Origin: Geopseudomonas sagittaria
Lineage (GTDB): Bacteria; Pseudomonadota; Gammaproteobacteria; Pseudomonadales; Pseudomonadaceae
Length of the DNA stretch: 64,000 nucleotides
NCBI RefSeq assembly: GCF_900115715.1
Contig: NZ_FOXM01000001.1
Coordinates: 1 to 64,000 of the forward strand
Direction of reading: 5' to 3'
Shown here in pieces: positions 43,430 through 52,894 of the stretch. Each line of letters starts with the position of its first letter. Position 1 is the stretch's first letter. A model generated the notes under the pieces. It was not told the DNA's origin and did no database searches. It saw only the letters and a program-made list of their open reading frames with translations. The position numbers and the translations under genes are program-made.

Positions 43430-44428
43430 TCAGCGATCGCTGCGCAGCGGGCCGTACTCCACCGGCACCCAGGCATAGCCCTCGCCTTCGGTGCGCACAT
43501 GGCCGATGCCGGGGAACGGCAGGTGCGCACCGGCTACCCACAGCTTGTCGAGCGCTGCGTCGGCGAGCACCCGCTGGCGGGTGGCGATGGCCTGGGCGCT
43601 GTCGACGTCGAATTCGATGGCCACTTCCGGGCGGGCGAACTGCACCGCATGGCTGTGCACGATGTCGCCCCACACCAGCAGGCGGCTGTCGCCCGAAGCG
43701 AACAGGTAGCCGCTGTGCCCCGGGGTGTGGCCGCGGCTGGCCACGCTGGTCACCCCGGCGATGCCCGGGCCCTGCTCGCCATAGCGCTTGAGCTTGTCCG
43801 CCGCCACATAGGGCGCAACCGCGGCCTGGGCCATCTTGAACATGCCCTGGCTGGGCTCCGCCGCCGTGGCCATCACCTCCGTGCTCAGCCAGTAGTCCGC
43901 CTCGGCCTGCGGCACGTGCACGCTGGCGTTGGGGAAGGCCATCTGGCCGTCGGCGGTCAGCAGGCCGCAGGCGTGATCCGGGTGCAGGTGGGTGAGCAGC
44001 ACGCTGTCGATCTGTTCCGGCTGGTAGCCGGCCGCCTGGATGTTGGCCTGGATCACCCCGAGGGTCGGCCCGAAGCACTGCGCCGCGCCGGCATCCACCA
44101 GCACCAGCTGGCTGCCGGTGTTGATCAGGTAGGCGTTGACCGCGGTCTGCACGCCCCTGCTCGACTCGACGAACATCTTCGCCAGCAACCTCTGGATGTC
44201 CTCGGCGCTGGCGCCCTTGAGTATCTTGGGATCGAGGTCCACGTAGCCGTCGTACAGCGCGGTCACCTCGAACTCGCCCAGCGCCATGCGGTAGAAGCCC
44301 GGCACCTGGGTCTGCTGCTTGGCCACCGGCGCGGCGCTGGCCGTCAGCGGCAGGCCGGCGGTCATGACGGAACCGGCGAGCGCCGCGGCGAGCAGGGCAT
44401 GGCGGGCGATGTGGCGGGGTAGAAGCAT
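43430..44428 (-). CDS. Exported metallo-beta-lactamase-fold hydrolase
   Basis: The 332-residue protein has a signal peptide (ALLAAALAGSVMTAGLPLTASA) and a complete MBL metal site. The residues are THLHPDHACGL, SRGHTPGHSGYL and a WGDIVHSH segment. It resembles periplasmic AHL-lactonase-like or general hydrolases, but the substrate cannot be called. The start at 44428 has GGAGA about twelve bases upstream. It is a single gene upstream of tsdBA on the same strand with a 242-bp gap. Confidence 0.87.
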   Translation of the reverse strand: MLLPRHIARHALLAAALAGSVMTAGLPLTASAAPVAKQQTQVPGFYRMALGEFEVTALYDGYVDLDPKILKGASAEDIQRLLAKMFVESSRGVQTAVNAYLINTGSQLVLVDAGAAQCFGPTLGVIQANIQAAGYQPEQIDSVLLTHLHPDHACGLLTADGQMAFPNASVHVPQAEADYWLSTEVMATAAEPSQGMFKMAQAAVAPYVAADKLKRYGEQGPGIAGVTSVASRGHTPGHSGYLFASGDSRLLVWGDIVHSHAVQFARPEVAIEFDVDSAQAIATRQRVLADAALDKLWVAGAHLPFPGIGHVRTEGEGYAWVPVEYGPLRSDR

Positions 44429-44565
44429 GGTGCAGATCTCCATTTCAGAAGCTGGGGCACAGCCGCCCCGGATTGGCGCACTCACTGCGCCGCACGAACC
44501 CCGCCCGTTATGCGAAATCCTCGCCGGCTTGTCCAGTGCATCAGGGCGATTGCGCAGGCCCCGCG

Positions 44566-45882
44566 TCAGCCCGCCGCCCGGCGCAGCAGTTCGCGGGCCG
44601 CCGGGCTGCCCGGCTTGGCGTCGACGCGCTCGGCGGCGAGGCCGCGGGCCAGCGCCTTCTGGCCGTCGCGCAGGGCCGCCTCGAGCAGGGTCAGGTCGAT
44701 GAGGTCGCGCTGCGCGTGGCTGCCGCCGAAGCGGTGGGCGATGCCGCGCAGCGGGCGCAGCAGCTCCACGGTGCGCGCTGCATCACCCTCGACCAGGGCG
44801 AGGATCGCCTTGCACAGCGGCGCGCCGACATCGCGGGTGAACATGGCGTTGTCGCCACCGCCCTGCAGCGCCCGCGCCTGGGCGGCCAGCACGGCCTGGA
44901 TCGCCTCGCCGCGCTGGGCGCAGGCAAAGGCCATCATCGCGTGGGCATCGTTGAAGGCGTAGTGGCCGGTGGCGGCGAACGGCAGCCAGCGCTCCGCCAC
45001 CCCTTGCCAGCGCTCGCCGACATCGACGCCGCGCAGGTACAGGCGCCAGAGCAGCGCCGAGGCATCCACCAGGTCGAGCGCCAGCGGCGACTCGGTGCCG
45101 ACGATGGCGCTGTCGAACAGTTCGAGTACCGCGTCGAGCTCGCCCAGGTCCAGATGGAACAGCGTGAGGTGCCACCAGTTGTGGATGGCGAAGAAGTTGT
45201 CCTCGGCCCACTGCGCCTGGCGGTCGCGCATCCAGGCGATGCCCTCGTGCTGGCGACCCTGCATTTCCAGCACATGGGTCACCGCGTGGTGCGCCCAGGC
45301 ATCGCGCGGCTCCAGCAGCAGGGCGGCATGGCCACTGGCGGCCGCGCGGGCATAGACGCCGGTTTCCTCCAGACCGAAGGCATGCATGCCGAGCAGGGCA
45401 TGGAAGCCCGGCATCGCCGGCGACCAGGCGGGAAAGGCCCGCGCGATGCGGTCGCGCAGCATGCGCGCATCGCCGACGTAGAAGTCGAGCACGTGGCCGG
45501 CCAGCAGGCCGAGGCCGTCGCGCGGATAGGCCAGGGTCAGATCCTCCAGCACCCGTCGCGCCGCATGCCAGTGCCCGTCGACCAGCTGGGCGATGGCGGC
45601 CAGGTGCGCCTGCTCGCGGTCGTTGGCATGCCATTGCCGCGCCAGTTCGAGGTCGGCGCGCGCGACCGGCCAGCCGCTCGGCTCGGTGCCGAGCAGATGC
45701 AGCCAGGCATGCAGCACCCTGGCCATGATGAAGTCGGGACGCTCGGCACAGGCCACCTCGATGGTCGCCAGCGGATCGCCGCAGTAGCACTGGAACTGGT
45801 GCAGTGCCTGTTCGTAGTGCTGCACGCCGCTCGGCTGCGCACCGCTGAGCGGATTGCCGAGAGTGTCTCTGCTGGTGTTCAT
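44566..45882 (-). CDS. TTC38-like tetratricopeptide-repeat protein
   Basis: The 438-residue protein is helical throughout. It has TTC38-family features: AWAHHAVTHVLEMQGRQHEGI near the middle, then FFAIHNWWHLTLFHLDLGELD. These histidine- and tryptophan-rich helical repeats are conserved from bacteria to animals. No catalytic function has been established. There is no signal peptide, so it is cytoplasmic. The gap to the ACT-domain gene upstream is 88 bp and they may share a transcript. Confidence 0.85.
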   Translation of the reverse strand: MNTSRDTLGNPLSGAQPSGVQHYEQALHQFQCYCGDPLATIEVACAERPDFIMARVLHAWLHLLGTEPSGWPVARADLELARQWHANDREQAHLAAIAQLVDGHWHAARRVLEDLTLAYPRDGLGLLAGHVLDFYVGDARMLRDRIARAFPAWSPAMPGFHALLGMHAFGLEETGVYARAAASGHAALLLEPRDAWAHHAVTHVLEMQGRQHEGIAWMRDRQAQWAEDNFFAIHNWWHLTLFHLDLGELDAVLELFDSAIVGTESPLALDLVDASALLWRLYLRGVDVGERWQGVAERWLPFAATGHYAFNDAHAMMAFACAQRGEAIQAVLAAQARALQGGGDNAMFTRDVGAPLCKAILALVEGDAARTVELLRPLRGIAHRFGGSHAQRDLIDLTLLEAALRDGQKALARGLAAERVDAKPGSPAARELLRRAAG

Positions 45883-45970
45883 CGTTGCCTCCTCGTCGCC
45901 GCCAGTCGCTCGCCGGTCTTTGGCCGCCGCGCCCCGTCCGCCGCCTTGCGCCGGCTGAAAACGGCGCGCC

Positions 45971-46492
45971 CTACCCCTCCCCGCGGCGCAGGTTCAGCTC
46001 CACCATCAGGTCGTCGGCCAGGGCCTCCAGGTGCTCCCGCAGCAGGGGCAGGGGCACGCCGGGCGGCACGCCGAGCAGTGCCTCGGCGCGGAACAGCGGC
46101 TCGCCGCTCATCGGCGCCGACAGCACCTCGGTGGTCAGACTCTCGACGTTGATGCCGTGCTCGCTGAGCAGGCGGGTGATGTCGCGCACGATACCGGGGC
46201 GGTCGTTGCCCACCAGTTCGAGGTAGATCGGCTGCCATGCGCCGCCCGGCTCCGGCCCGCTGGGCGCCAGCAGCACGCGGATGCCCTCGGCGGCCAGCGC
46301 CTGCAGGGCCTGCTCCAGCGCCTGATGGCGCTCGGCGGGCACCGCGACGCGGAGGATGCCGGCGAACTGCCCGGCCATCCGCGCCATGCGGCTTTCCAGC
46401 CAGTTGCCACCCTGCTCGGCGACGCACCTGGCCAGCTTCTCCACCAGTCCCGGTTGATCGGGAGCGATGACCGTCAATACCAGATGATCCAT
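45971..46492 (-). CDS. GcvR-like double ACT-domain protein
   Basis: The 173-residue protein consists of two ACT domains. The first starts VLTVIAPDQPGLVEKLARCV and the second LELVGNDRPGIVRDITRLLS. This is the architecture of GcvR, which restrains GcvA control of glycine cleavage, and of related small regulators. No gcv genes are adjacent. It could touch C1 metabolism indirectly, but that is conjecture. The start at 46492 has GAGAGG upstream. Confidence 0.85.
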   Translation of the reverse strand: MDHLVLTVIAPDQPGLVEKLARCVAEQGGNWLESRMARMAGQFAGILRVAVPAERHQALEQALQALAAEGIRVLLAPSGPEPGGAWQPIYLELVGNDRPGIVRDITRLLSEHGINVESLTTEVLSAPMSGEPLFRAEALLGVPPGVPLPLLREHLEALADDLMVELNLRRGEG

Positions 46493-46804
46493 GCCGAGCC
46501 TCTCTGCAGACGCGTGGGAGAATCACTCGGCCACCCGGACGGGGAGCGCGAGCCAGTAGGTGCGGAAGAGCCGAGCAGCCCGCTGGGGTGCAGGCTCGGC
46601 GCGGAAAACCGGCGGCGCGGGTCATCCGGATCGACCGGGGTGGCCAGGCAAGGGGCCTGGGCAACTCCCGCCAGCAATGGTTGCAGCAGTATAGGCATTG
46701 GTGGCCGGCTCGCTAATGCCGGGGGCCGAGCCGAGCGGACACCCTGCCTTGCGGTCATGCCGGGCCTATAGTGGCTGAAGGCCAAACCCGCGCGGAAAGC
46801 CCCC
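46493..46804. other. Gene-free divergent promoter region
   Basis: I see no supported gene here. The region separates the GcvR-like gene from the divergent phosphatase gene and should hold both promoters; neither could be placed with confidence. Confidence 0.5.
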
Positions 46805-47365
46805 ATGCAAATCATCCTCGCCCGTCATGGCAAGCCGGACCTGCACCTCGACTCCTGGTTCACGCCGATGGCGATGCAGGACTGGCTGCGCCATTACGAC
46901 CAGGCCGGCATCGTGGCGGACGCGGTGCCGGCGGCGACGCGGGCGCTGGCATCCGCCGCCGGTCTGCTGGCCAGCAGCACCCTGCCGCGCTGCGTGCAGT
47001 CGGCGCAGCGGCTGGCGCAGGGTCGGGCCGTGCTCAGCGAGGAGCTGTTCTGCGAGGCCGAACTGCCCTGGCCGCACTGGCTGTATTCGAAGCTGCCACC
47101 GCTGCTCTGGGAGGCGATGTTCCGCCTGGCCTGGTTCCACGGCCTGACCACCCACGCCAGGCCGCGGCCGCACACCGCGCAGCGCGCCCGCCTGGCGGCG
47201 CAGCGACTGATCCAGCTGGCCCGCGAGCACGACTCGGTGTTTCTGGTCGGCCACGGCCTGCTGATCCTGCTGATCGCCCGCGAGCTGCTCGCCCTCGGCT
47301 GGCACGGACCGCGGCGCCCGGCCAGCGGCTACTGGCAATGCAACACCTACCAGGCGCCGGATTGA
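46805..47365 (+). CDS. Histidine-phosphatase-family protein
   Basis: The 186-residue protein begins IILARHGKPDL, with the RHG catalytic histidine, and has a second histidine in VFLVGHGLLI. These are the two active-site histidines of the phosphoglycerate-mutase-like branch. The substrate is unknown. It is followed after 66 bp by a GNAT acetyltransferase gene in the same direction. Confidence 0.87.
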   Translation: MQIILARHGKPDLHLDSWFTPMAMQDWLRHYDQAGIVADAVPAATRALASAAGLLASSTLPRCVQSAQRLAQGRAVLSEELFCEAELPWPHWLYSKLPPLLWEAMFRLAWFHGLTTHARPRPHTAQRARLAAQRLIQLAREHDSVFLVGHGLLILLIARELLALGWHGPRRPASGYWQCNTYQAPD

Positions 47366-47431
47366 GCGCTGCCGCCCTGGCCCGCTTCCTGCAGCAGTTG
47401 TTTATCCCTCAGCCACCTGGACTCCCAACCG

Positions 47432-47875
47432 ATGTACATCCGTCCCGCCCTGCCCGCCGACATCCCGGCGCTCTGTGCCTTGCTCGACCAGCTGTTCGCC
47501 CAGGAAGCCGAGTTCACCCCGGAGCGCGCCGCCCAGCAGCGCGGCCTGGCGGCGATCATCGACGATCCGGCGGTCGGCGCGATTCTGCTCGCGGTCGAGG
47601 GCGAGCGGATCGTCGCCATGGTCAACCTGCTCTACACCATCTCCACCGCGCTCGGCGCACGGGTGGCGCTGCTCGAGGACATGGTGGTGGATGCCGGCGC
47701 GCGCGGCGCCGGCCTGGGCTCGGCACTGCTGGAATACGCCATCGGCCATGCGCGCGACAGCGGCTGCCGGCGCATCACCCTGCTCACCGACGGCGACAAC
47801 GCCGCGGCGCAGCGTTTCTACCAACGCCACGGCTTCGGCCCCTCGCCGATGATTCCGCTGCGCCGGGCACTGTAG
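47432..47875 (+). CDS. GNAT-family N-acetyltransferase
   Basis: The 147-residue protein has the GNAT fold with acetyl-CoA motif A at MVVDAGARGAGLGSALLEYA and motif B at AAQRFYQRHGF. The beta-strand LYTISTALGARVALLEDMVV precedes it. The acceptor is unknown. It lies within a collinear run of small genes between 46805 and 48404. Confidence 0.9.
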   Translation: MYIRPALPADIPALCALLDQLFAQEAEFTPERAAQQRGLAAIIDDPAVGAILLAVEGERIVAMVNLLYTISTALGARVALLEDMVVDAGARGAGLGSALLEYAIGHARDSGCRRITLLTDGDNAAAQRFYQRHGFGPSPMIPLRRAL

Positions 47876-47945
47876 TCGTCGACTACGCTGCACAGGCGGG
47901 CGTGGGCAGGTAACCACGCCCTTCAACAGGCGGAGGAGACGAGCG

Positions 47946-48404
47946 ATGCCCATCAAGACCTGGCTGCTGCTGGCTGGCGTGGCGCTGGCCGGCCAGGGCT
48001 GCGCGCCGTGGTCCGGCACCCCGCAGGAGCGCCAGATCCTCACGGTGCCCCTCGCGGCGACCATCCACAATGCCGGCAAGATCGCCCAGGCCACCCTGGT
48101 GGCCGAGGGCGAGCGCACCGGCATCAGCTTCATCATCGGCGGCGTACCGGACGGCACCAGCCGGCCGGTGCATCTCTACACCTTCATCTACCCCGGCCGC
48201 TGCGACCGCCTCGGCCCCGCGCCGGCCTGGGAGATGAACCAGATCGTGCTCGCCGACCGCCTCGGCCGCGCCCAGGCCGGCTGGCGACTGTCGAAGAGGG
48301 TGGAGGTGCCGCTGGAACAGCTGCGCAACGGCGGCTACAGCCTGCTGGTGCGCAACAGCCCCGCCGATGGCAACTGGGATCTGTTCTGCGGGGAGATCGA
48401 ATAG
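47946..48404 (+). CDS. Exported protein, possibly a lipoprotein, function unknown
   Basis: The 152-residue product starts with a signal sequence (WLLLAGVALAGQGC). The cysteine at position 19 could be a lipobox, though GQG before it departs from the usual LxGC form. The mature part has ISFIIGGVPDGTSRPVHLYTF and CDRLGPAPAWEMN, with a second conserved-looking FCGEIE end. I do not recognise a family. GGAGGAG precedes the start. Confidence 0.75.
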   Translation: MPIKTWLLLAGVALAGQGCAPWSGTPQERQILTVPLAATIHNAGKIAQATLVAEGERTGISFIIGGVPDGTSRPVHLYTFIYPGRCDRLGPAPAWEMNQIVLADRLGRAQAGWRLSKRVEVPLEQLRNGGYSLLVRNSPADGNWDLFCGEIE

Positions 48405-48419
48405 CCCGGCAGCAACCGC

Positions 48420-49166
48420 TCACCGGCTCCCCGCCAGCAGCGGCCCGAGCAGCGCGCACATGTTGCGCCAGTGCGAGCCTTCCCAGTAGATGCGCTGGCA
48501 GCCGTCGCAGACCAGAAAGCGCGAATAGAGCCAGGCGGCGCGCGGTGGCACGCGGGCGCGGGCCTGCTCGACGTCGAGTTCGTGCAGCGGCAGATTGCAG
48601 TGCACGCACAGGCTGAACGGCCGCGCGCTGCGCGCCAGGTCGAGGCGCTCGAAAAGCTCGCGCAGCTGCAGCGCCGGCTTGAGCGCATGCACGTAGCAGC
48701 CGTGGCTGACGATGCGCCGCTTGAGCAGTTCACGGTCGCGGGTCAGCACGATGCGCTGCTGCGCGGCGGCCAGCGCGGCGATCTGGCCGTCCTCGAAGTC
48801 GTTGTCGTAGAGGGTGTCGAAGCCGCTCATGCGCAGCAGGCGGGCCAGGCCGCCGAGGTGGGCGTCGGCGACGAAGCGCAGCACGCGCAGGGGCTGGGTG
48901 CGCACCTTGAGCAGCGGGGTGATGTCCAGCGCCTCGAAGCGCGGATAGACCGCCACCCGGTCGCCGGCCTCGATCAAGCGGCCGAAGTCCACCGACTGGT
49001 CGTTGACCAGCACCAGCTCGACCTCGGTGTGCGGCACGCCGAGCGCCTCGATCATGTGCTTGACCGTCGCCGCCCGCGCGCACTCGCAGGCGAACGCCTG
49101 CCCACGCCGTTCGGCCGGCAGGAAGTCGTTGAGCTCCGCGTAGAAGCGAAAAGTGGCGCTGACCAT
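48420..49166 (-). CDS. Mut7-C RNase-domain protein with N-terminal ubiquitin-like domain
   Basis: The 248-residue protein begins with a MoaD/ThiS-type ubiquitin-like domain (ATFRFYAELNDFLP; VLVNDQSVDFGRLIEAGDRV). The Mut7-C PIN-like nuclease domain follows: RFVADAHLGGLARLLRMSGF, DTLYDND, RIVLTRDRELLKRR. A zinc ribbon closes the protein (CVHCNLPL ... CDGCQRIYWEGSHW). The combination is the standard bacterial Mut7-C architecture. RNase activity is a family prediction. Confidence 0.9.
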   Translation of the reverse strand: MVSATFRFYAELNDFLPAERRGQAFACECARAATVKHMIEALGVPHTEVELVLVNDQSVDFGRLIEAGDRVAVYPRFEALDITPLLKVRTQPLRVLRFVADAHLGGLARLLRMSGFDTLYDNDFEDGQIAALAAAQQRIVLTRDRELLKRRIVSHGCYVHALKPALQLRELFERLDLARSARPFSLCVHCNLPLHELDVEQARARVPPRAAWLYSRFLVCDGCQRIYWEGSHWRNMCALLGPLLAGSR

Positions 49167-49274
49167 GCAATGACCTTAGTCCATCGCCGCGCGATCCGAC
49201 CACCGCACCGCGGTCTGCCGGCCCAGCACCTAGACTGGAGGACGGATACCCTTGCGTTGCGCCCCGGAGGTCGC

Positions 49275-50294
49275 ATGCCCGCCAGTGAGCCCAGCGAACT
49301 CCTCGAACTCGAGCGCCTGGTCGACAAGCTCGGCAACCTGCTGCAGGTGCGCGTGCTGTGCCGGGTGGACGTCGGCGCGCGCAGCCTGCCGGTGTACGCG
49401 ATCAGCCTCGGCAATCCCGCGCCCAGCGCGCCTGCGGCTGGCTACTTCGGTGGGGTGCACGGGCTGGAGCGGATCGGCGCGACCGTGGTGCTGTCCTTCC
49501 TGCGCAGCGTGGCGGCGCGCCTGCGCTGGGACAGCCTGCTGCAGCAGCAGCTCGAGCGCATGCGTCTGGTGTTCATGCCGGTGGTCAACCCCGGCGGGCT
49601 GTGGCGCGGCACCCGCGCCAATCCGCAGGGCGTCGACCTGATGCGCAACGCCCCGGTGGACGCCGAGCAGCGCGTCGCCTTCCTGGTCGGCGGCCAGCGC
49701 CTGAGTGCGCGCCTGCCCTGGTACCGCGGACCGCGCAGCGCGCCGATGCAGGCGGAGAGCCAGGCGCTGTGCACCGTGGTCGAGGAGGAACTGCTCAGCC
49801 ACCGCTTCAGCATCGCGGTCGACTGCCACTCCGGCTTCGGCCTCAGCGACCGCATCTGGTTTCCCTACGCGAGCACCCGCACGCCGATTCCCCATCTGGC
49901 CGAAATGCATGCGCTGAGCGAGATCCTCGACCAGACCCATAGCCACCACCCCTACGTGTTCGAGCCGCAGAGCTGCCAGTACCTGACCCACGGCGACCTC
50001 TGGGACCATCTCTACCAGCGCGCCTGCAGCGACCCGGCGCGGGTGCTGCTGCCGCTGACCCTGGAGATGGGCTCCTGGCTGTGGGTGAAGAAGAACCCGC
50101 GCCAGCTGCTGTCGCTGCAGGGCCTGTTCAACCCGCTGCTCGGCCACCGCGAGGCGCGCGTGCTGCGCCGCCAGGTGGAATGGCTGGACTTCGTCGGCCG
50201 CGCCGCCTGCGGCCACCAGGGCTGGTGCCCGAGCGGCGAGGCCCGCGAGCAGCACCGCCAGCAGGCCCTGCGCCGCTGGTATCCGTGGCATTAG
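49275..50294 (+). CDS. M14-family zinc carboxypeptidase
   Basis: The 339-residue protein has a metal-binding HxxE (GGVHGLERIG), an RGTRANPQGVDLMRN segment with substrate-binding residues, and DCHSGFG with the third metal ligand. This is the M14 carboxypeptidase/succinylglutamate desuccinylase-like fold. There is no signal peptide, so it should act in the cytoplasm. The alpha/beta hydrolase gene begins 2 bp after its stop and they are co-transcribed. Confidence 0.85.
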   Translation: MPASEPSELLELERLVDKLGNLLQVRVLCRVDVGARSLPVYAISLGNPAPSAPAAGYFGGVHGLERIGATVVLSFLRSVAARLRWDSLLQQQLERMRLVFMPVVNPGGLWRGTRANPQGVDLMRNAPVDAEQRVAFLVGGQRLSARLPWYRGPRSAPMQAESQALCTVVEEELLSHRFSIAVDCHSGFGLSDRIWFPYASTRTPIPHLAEMHALSEILDQTHSHHPYVFEPQSCQYLTHGDLWDHLYQRACSDPARVLLPLTLEMGSWLWVKKNPRQLLSLQGLFNPLLGHREARVLRRQVEWLDFVGRAACGHQGWCPSGEAREQHRQQALRRWYPWH

Positions 50295-50296
50295 GC

Positions 50297-51076
50297 ATGG
50301 CCACCTGGATCCTGCTGCGTGGCCTGACCCGCGAGAGCGGCCACTGGGGCGAGTTCCCCGTCCAACTGGCGACGCAGCTGGCGACTGCGCGCATCCTCAC
50401 CCTCGACCTGCCCGGCAACGGCGTCCGGCACCGCGAGGCCAGCCCGCTGCAGGTGGCCGGCATGGTCAGTGCCTGCCGCACCCAGCTGGCGGCACTGGGG
50501 ATCGACGGCCCGGTGCACCTGCTGGCCATGTCGCTGGGGGCGATGGTGGCGCTGGCCTGGGCGAGCGCCCATCCGCGCGAGGTGGCCGGCTGCGTGCTGA
50601 TCAACAGCAGCTTTGCCGGCATCAGCCCGTTCTACCGGCGGCTGCGCCCGTCCAGCTACCCGACCCTGCTCGGCGTGCTGGCCCGCGGAGAGGCCCGCGC
50701 CCGCGAGGCGGCGATCCTGCGCCTGACCAGCCGGCGTGCCGACCCTGCGGTGCTCGAGCAGTGGGTGACGCTGCGCCGCCGCCATCCGGTAACCCCCCTC
50801 AACGCCCTGCGTCAGCTGGCGGCGGCGGCGCGCTTTCGCCTGCCGCCGCAGCGCCCGGCCGTGCCCCTGCTGGTGCTCAGCGGCCGCCAGGACGCCCTGG
50901 TCGATCCGCGCTGCTCCGCCGAGCTGGCCGCACGCTGGCAGCTGCCGCACGTCGAGCACCCCGGCGCCGGCCACGACCTGCCGCTGGACGACGGCCCCTG
51001 GCTGGCCGCGCGGATCGGCGAATGGCTGGCCGGGCTCCCAGACAGTCTTCCCGAGCAACCAAACGCGCCCGGATGA
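50297..51076 (+). CDS. Alpha/beta hydrolase
   Basis: The 259-residue protein has a nucleophile elbow at AMSLGAMVAL, an aspartate at GRQDALVDPR and a histidine at GAGHDLPLDD, giving a complete catalytic triad. An oxyanion region LLRGLTRESGHWG is near the start. The substrate is unknown. It starts 2 bp after the M14 peptidase gene, in the same operon. Confidence 0.88.
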   Translation: MATWILLRGLTRESGHWGEFPVQLATQLATARILTLDLPGNGVRHREASPLQVAGMVSACRTQLAALGIDGPVHLLAMSLGAMVALAWASAHPREVAGCVLINSSFAGISPFYRRLRPSSYPTLLGVLARGEARAREAAILRLTSRRADPAVLEQWVTLRRRHPVTPLNALRQLAAAARFRLPPQRPAVPLLVLSGRQDALVDPRCSAELAARWQLPHVEHPGAGHDLPLDDGPWLAARIGEWLAGLPDSLPEQPNAPG

Positions 51077-51361
51077 GCGCCGGGAGTCGCCGGAGCGGGA
51101 GCGCGGTCGGGGTAACGACGCCGAAAAAACGCCCCACAAATGACAAACAATTGCATCAGCTCAATAAACCCCCGCTTTCCACCGGTAAAATCAGCCGCGA
51201 ACACTGAGAAATGGCCGTGGATCATAAAGTCTGCCGACCGTCGTCAAATTCAAGGCGTCAACTTGACTTGCATGTGATCCGCATCAGACTTGTCCGTGTA
51301 GTTCAGCGGAAGACCGACGCTTGAGTGAGTTCTGCTATCGGTCAGTAGTGGGGAGGTTTAC

Positions 51362-51814
51362 ATGAGTGACGCAAGTGCAATTCCCCTCCCGGTCAAGCAC
51401 CCGACCAACGACATCGCCCGCGCCCGCCGCGTCCGCGATGAAAGCGAAATCGAACAGGCTCTTGCCGCGCGCATGGCGCTCCATGAGCACTGGTGCTCGG
51501 AACAGAAGGCAATGATTCCCCAGGCACAGGAAGCCCTGGTCAGACTGCTGAAGGCGGCCCTGCACGGCACGGGCGACGGGCAAAGCGAGATCTGCCGGGA
51601 CTTCCTGCTCGGCCTGCGCAACGGACAGGAGCATCTGTTCAATCTGTCCAGGCTGCGGCGCCTGGAGATCGAGCAATGGCAGGACTGCATGGCGGTGCTG
51701 CAGCTGCACCAGTACTCCCTGTCGCCGCTGCACCTGGCCATCCAGGACGGCGAGCGGATCTGGCAGCAGCTCAAGCTCACCAGTCTGCCCCGCGCGCGGC
51801 ACGCCGACAGCTGA
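51362..51814 (+). CDS. DUF7673-like small protein
   Basis: The 150-residue protein has a predicted coiled N-terminus and a core AQEALVRLLKAALHGTGDGQ followed by DFLLGLRNGQEHLFNLSRLRRLE. This resembles the DUF7673 family, often seen in Pseudomonas accessory and housekeeping loci, as I recall. GGGGAGG precedes the start by six bases. The 285 bases upstream hold no gene; they are AT-rich near 51120-51200 and include TTGACT at 51261. Function is unknown. Confidence 0.65.
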   Translation: MSDASAIPLPVKHPTNDIARARRVRDESEIEQALAARMALHEHWCSEQKAMIPQAQEALVRLLKAALHGTGDGQSEICRDFLLGLRNGQEHLFNLSRLRRLEIEQWQDCMAVLQLHQYSLSPLHLAIQDGERIWQQLKLTSLPRARHADS

Positions 51815-51969
51815 CGGTGACCCTGGAGAGCGGCCAGATCCTTTACCCGCTCCGACGTTACACCTCCAGGCGGGGCCGCCGGCTGCACAGCCGTGCGCCT
51901 GCGGCTCCTGCTGTGGCAAAGTTGCGCACTGTCGCACCTTCACCCACCTTGCGAGGTCGCCCCGCCGGC

Positions 51970-52863
51970 ATGGACATCAAGCAGTTGCGCTTTCTCGTCG
52001 CCCTCGACGAAACCCGCCACTTCGGCCAGGCGGCGGCGCGCTGTCACGTCACCCAGCCGACCCTGTCGATGCGCCTGCGCAGCCTGGAGGAAGAGCTGGG
52101 CCTGGAGCTGGTGCGCCGTGGCCAGCGCTTCGAGGGTTTCAGCGCCGAGGGCGAGCGCATCCTCGCCTGGGCGCGCAGCCTGCTCGCCGCGCAGGACGGC
52201 CTGTACGCCGAGGCGGCAGCCTGTCGCGGCCAGCTGGTCGGCACCCTGCGCCTGGGCGTGGTGCCGCTGGCCGGTTTCGATCCGCTGCGCCTGGTGCAGC
52301 TGTTTGCCCGCGAGCATCCGGAGCTGCGCTTCCAGCTGTTCGCCCTCAGCAGCGAGCAGATCCTCGAGCGCCTCGGGCGCAACCAGCTGGACCTGGGGAT
52401 TTCCTACCTCGAGCGTCTCGACCGCGAGCACTTCGCCAGCCTGGAGCTGGCCGAGACGCGCATGGGCCTGCTGCACGACCGCCGGCATTTCCATTTCGAG
52501 CAGGCGTCGCTGCGCTGGGAGGCGCTGGCCAGCCTGCCGCTCGGCCTGCTGTCCAGCGGCATGCACTTTCGCCAGTCCATCGATCACGCCCTGCGCAGTC
52601 GCGGCCTCAGCCCGCAGCCGCGGCTGGAAACCGACGCCGTGCACCAGCTGCTGCAGGCGGTCAGCGCCGGCCTGTGCTGCGCGATCATGCCGCTCAACGG
52701 CGGCCTCGACGAGCTGACCGAACACCTGAGCCTGACGCCCATCGAGGACGCCCACACCCTCGCCCCGCTGGGGCTGATCCTGCGCCGCAGCGCGCCGCGC
52801 TCGGCGCTGGCCGAGGCCTGCTTCGCCGAGGCGCGCACGCTGCTGGCGCAGCCCACCGCGTAG
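51970..52863 (+). CDS. LysR-family transcriptional regulator
   Basis: The 297-residue protein has a LysR helix-turn-helix (FGQAAARCHVTQPTLSMRLR) and a substrate-binding domain with LRLGVVPLAGFDPLRLV and AVSAGLCCAIMPL. Similar LysR genes sit near fdhD/FdhF-type genes in Pseudomonas, and fdhD lies about 1.9 kb downstream beyond a divergent-strand gene. Its target is not shown by the sequence. Confidence 0.9.
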   Translation: MDIKQLRFLVALDETRHFGQAAARCHVTQPTLSMRLRSLEEELGLELVRRGQRFEGFSAEGERILAWARSLLAAQDGLYAEAAACRGQLVGTLRLGVVPLAGFDPLRLVQLFAREHPELRFQLFALSSEQILERLGRNQLDLGISYLERLDREHFASLELAETRMGLLHDRRHFHFEQASLRWEALASLPLGLLSSGMHFRQSIDHALRSRGLSPQPRLETDAVHQLLQAVSAGLCCAIMPLNGGLDELTEHLSLTPIEDAHTLAPLGLILRRSAPRSALAEACFAEARTLLAQPTA

Positions 52864-52894
52864 CTTGGCTGCGCCCTACGGCAGCCCACCGACC

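Noticed and set aside
45971-46492. Glycine riboswitch or gcv operon near the GcvR-like gene
   Set aside because: No riboswitch-like structure and no glycine-cleavage genes could be recognised around it.
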